The notes below the pieces were generated by a model that was given only the letters and a program-made list of their open reading frames with translations, did no database searches and was not told where the DNA came from. DNA of 6,315 nucleotides from WOZL01 sp041678645 (GTDB taxonomy: Bacteria; Patescibacteriota; Dojkabacteria; SC72): positions 1 to 6,315 of the forward strand of contig JBAYNT010000033.1 of assembly GCA_041678645.1 (NCBI GenBank), given 5' to 3'. Positions 6,227 through 6,315 of the stretch are shown one piece after another. The position numbers and the translations under genes are program-made. Position 1 is the first letter of the stretch; every line of letters starts with the position of its first letter.

Positions 6227-6315
6227 CATTTGTAGCCCTATGGGATTGCCCCCCTTTCAAATTTTTTTAAATAAAGATAGTATATAGTAATAACTTCTGT
6301 ATCATTTAACTATGA
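6227..6315. other. Non-coding right edge with C6 and T7 tracts
   Basis: No gene is seen. On the plus strand the segment holds GGG-attg-CCC and CCC-tat-GGG mini-inverted repeats that share a GGG, a run of six C (6249-6254) and a run of seven T (6262-6268), followed by TATATA-like sequence (6281-6288). It ends in ATGA (6312-6315), which could be the first codon of a gene beyond the window; this cannot be tested here. Confidence 0.4.

Noticed and set aside
6242..6268. Rho-independent terminator on the plus strand (GGG-attg-CCC followed by T7)
   Set aside because: The stem is only 3 bp and the T-run starts about 10 bases later; no plus-strand gene ends here.

Overview
The window is AT-rich and gene-dense, with four protein genes, short or overlapping gene junctions, weak Shine-Dalgarno signals and one tandem-repeat patch. 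The style suggests a small bacterial genome, most likely Candidate Phyla Radiation (Patescibacteria). Pointers are the 7TM-type sensor kinase, the odd two-part ThyX-like protein and the orphan regulatory genes. This is inference, as no taxonomic marker gene is present. All four genes read through under the standard code and stop at TAA or TAG. That argues against the UGA-recoding lineages (Gracilibacteria, Absconditabacteria), where in-frame TGA would be frequent.

Layout, left to right. Positions 1-209 hold a 65-bp tandem repeat (three full copies and the start of a fourth) that is cut by the window edge. The decayed fourth copy runs straight into an extended -10 promoter (225-233). That promoter sits so close to the start codon of a tRNA-dihydrouridine synthase gene (242-1195, +) that the mRNA is probably leaderless or nearly so. 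This gene converges on, and overlaps by 12 bp, a hybrid sensor histidine kinase (1184-3472, -) with membrane, GAF-like, HisKA and HATPase parts. The kinase start codon overlaps the stop codon of a SAM-dependent methyltransferase gene (3472-4884, -) as TAATG, so the two form a translationally coupled pair with a probable promoter at 4910-4936. Farther upstream on the same strand is a ThyX-superfamily protein (5004-6170, -) with its own candidate promoter, followed by 145 bp of non-coding DNA to the right edge.

How the genes fit together: the synthase (tRNA modification) and the ThyX-like protein (thymidylate synthesis) look like housekeeping functions. The methyltransferase and kinase are the accessory part: a two-gene unit, apparently without a response regulator in the window, whose function is unknown. 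The two points most worth following are this methyltransferase-kinase pair and the ThyX-like protein. In the latter, the signature RHR-X7-S-x-RY motif is split between two halves: the first keeps the serine and RY end but has lost RHR, and the second keeps RHR but has lost the serine.
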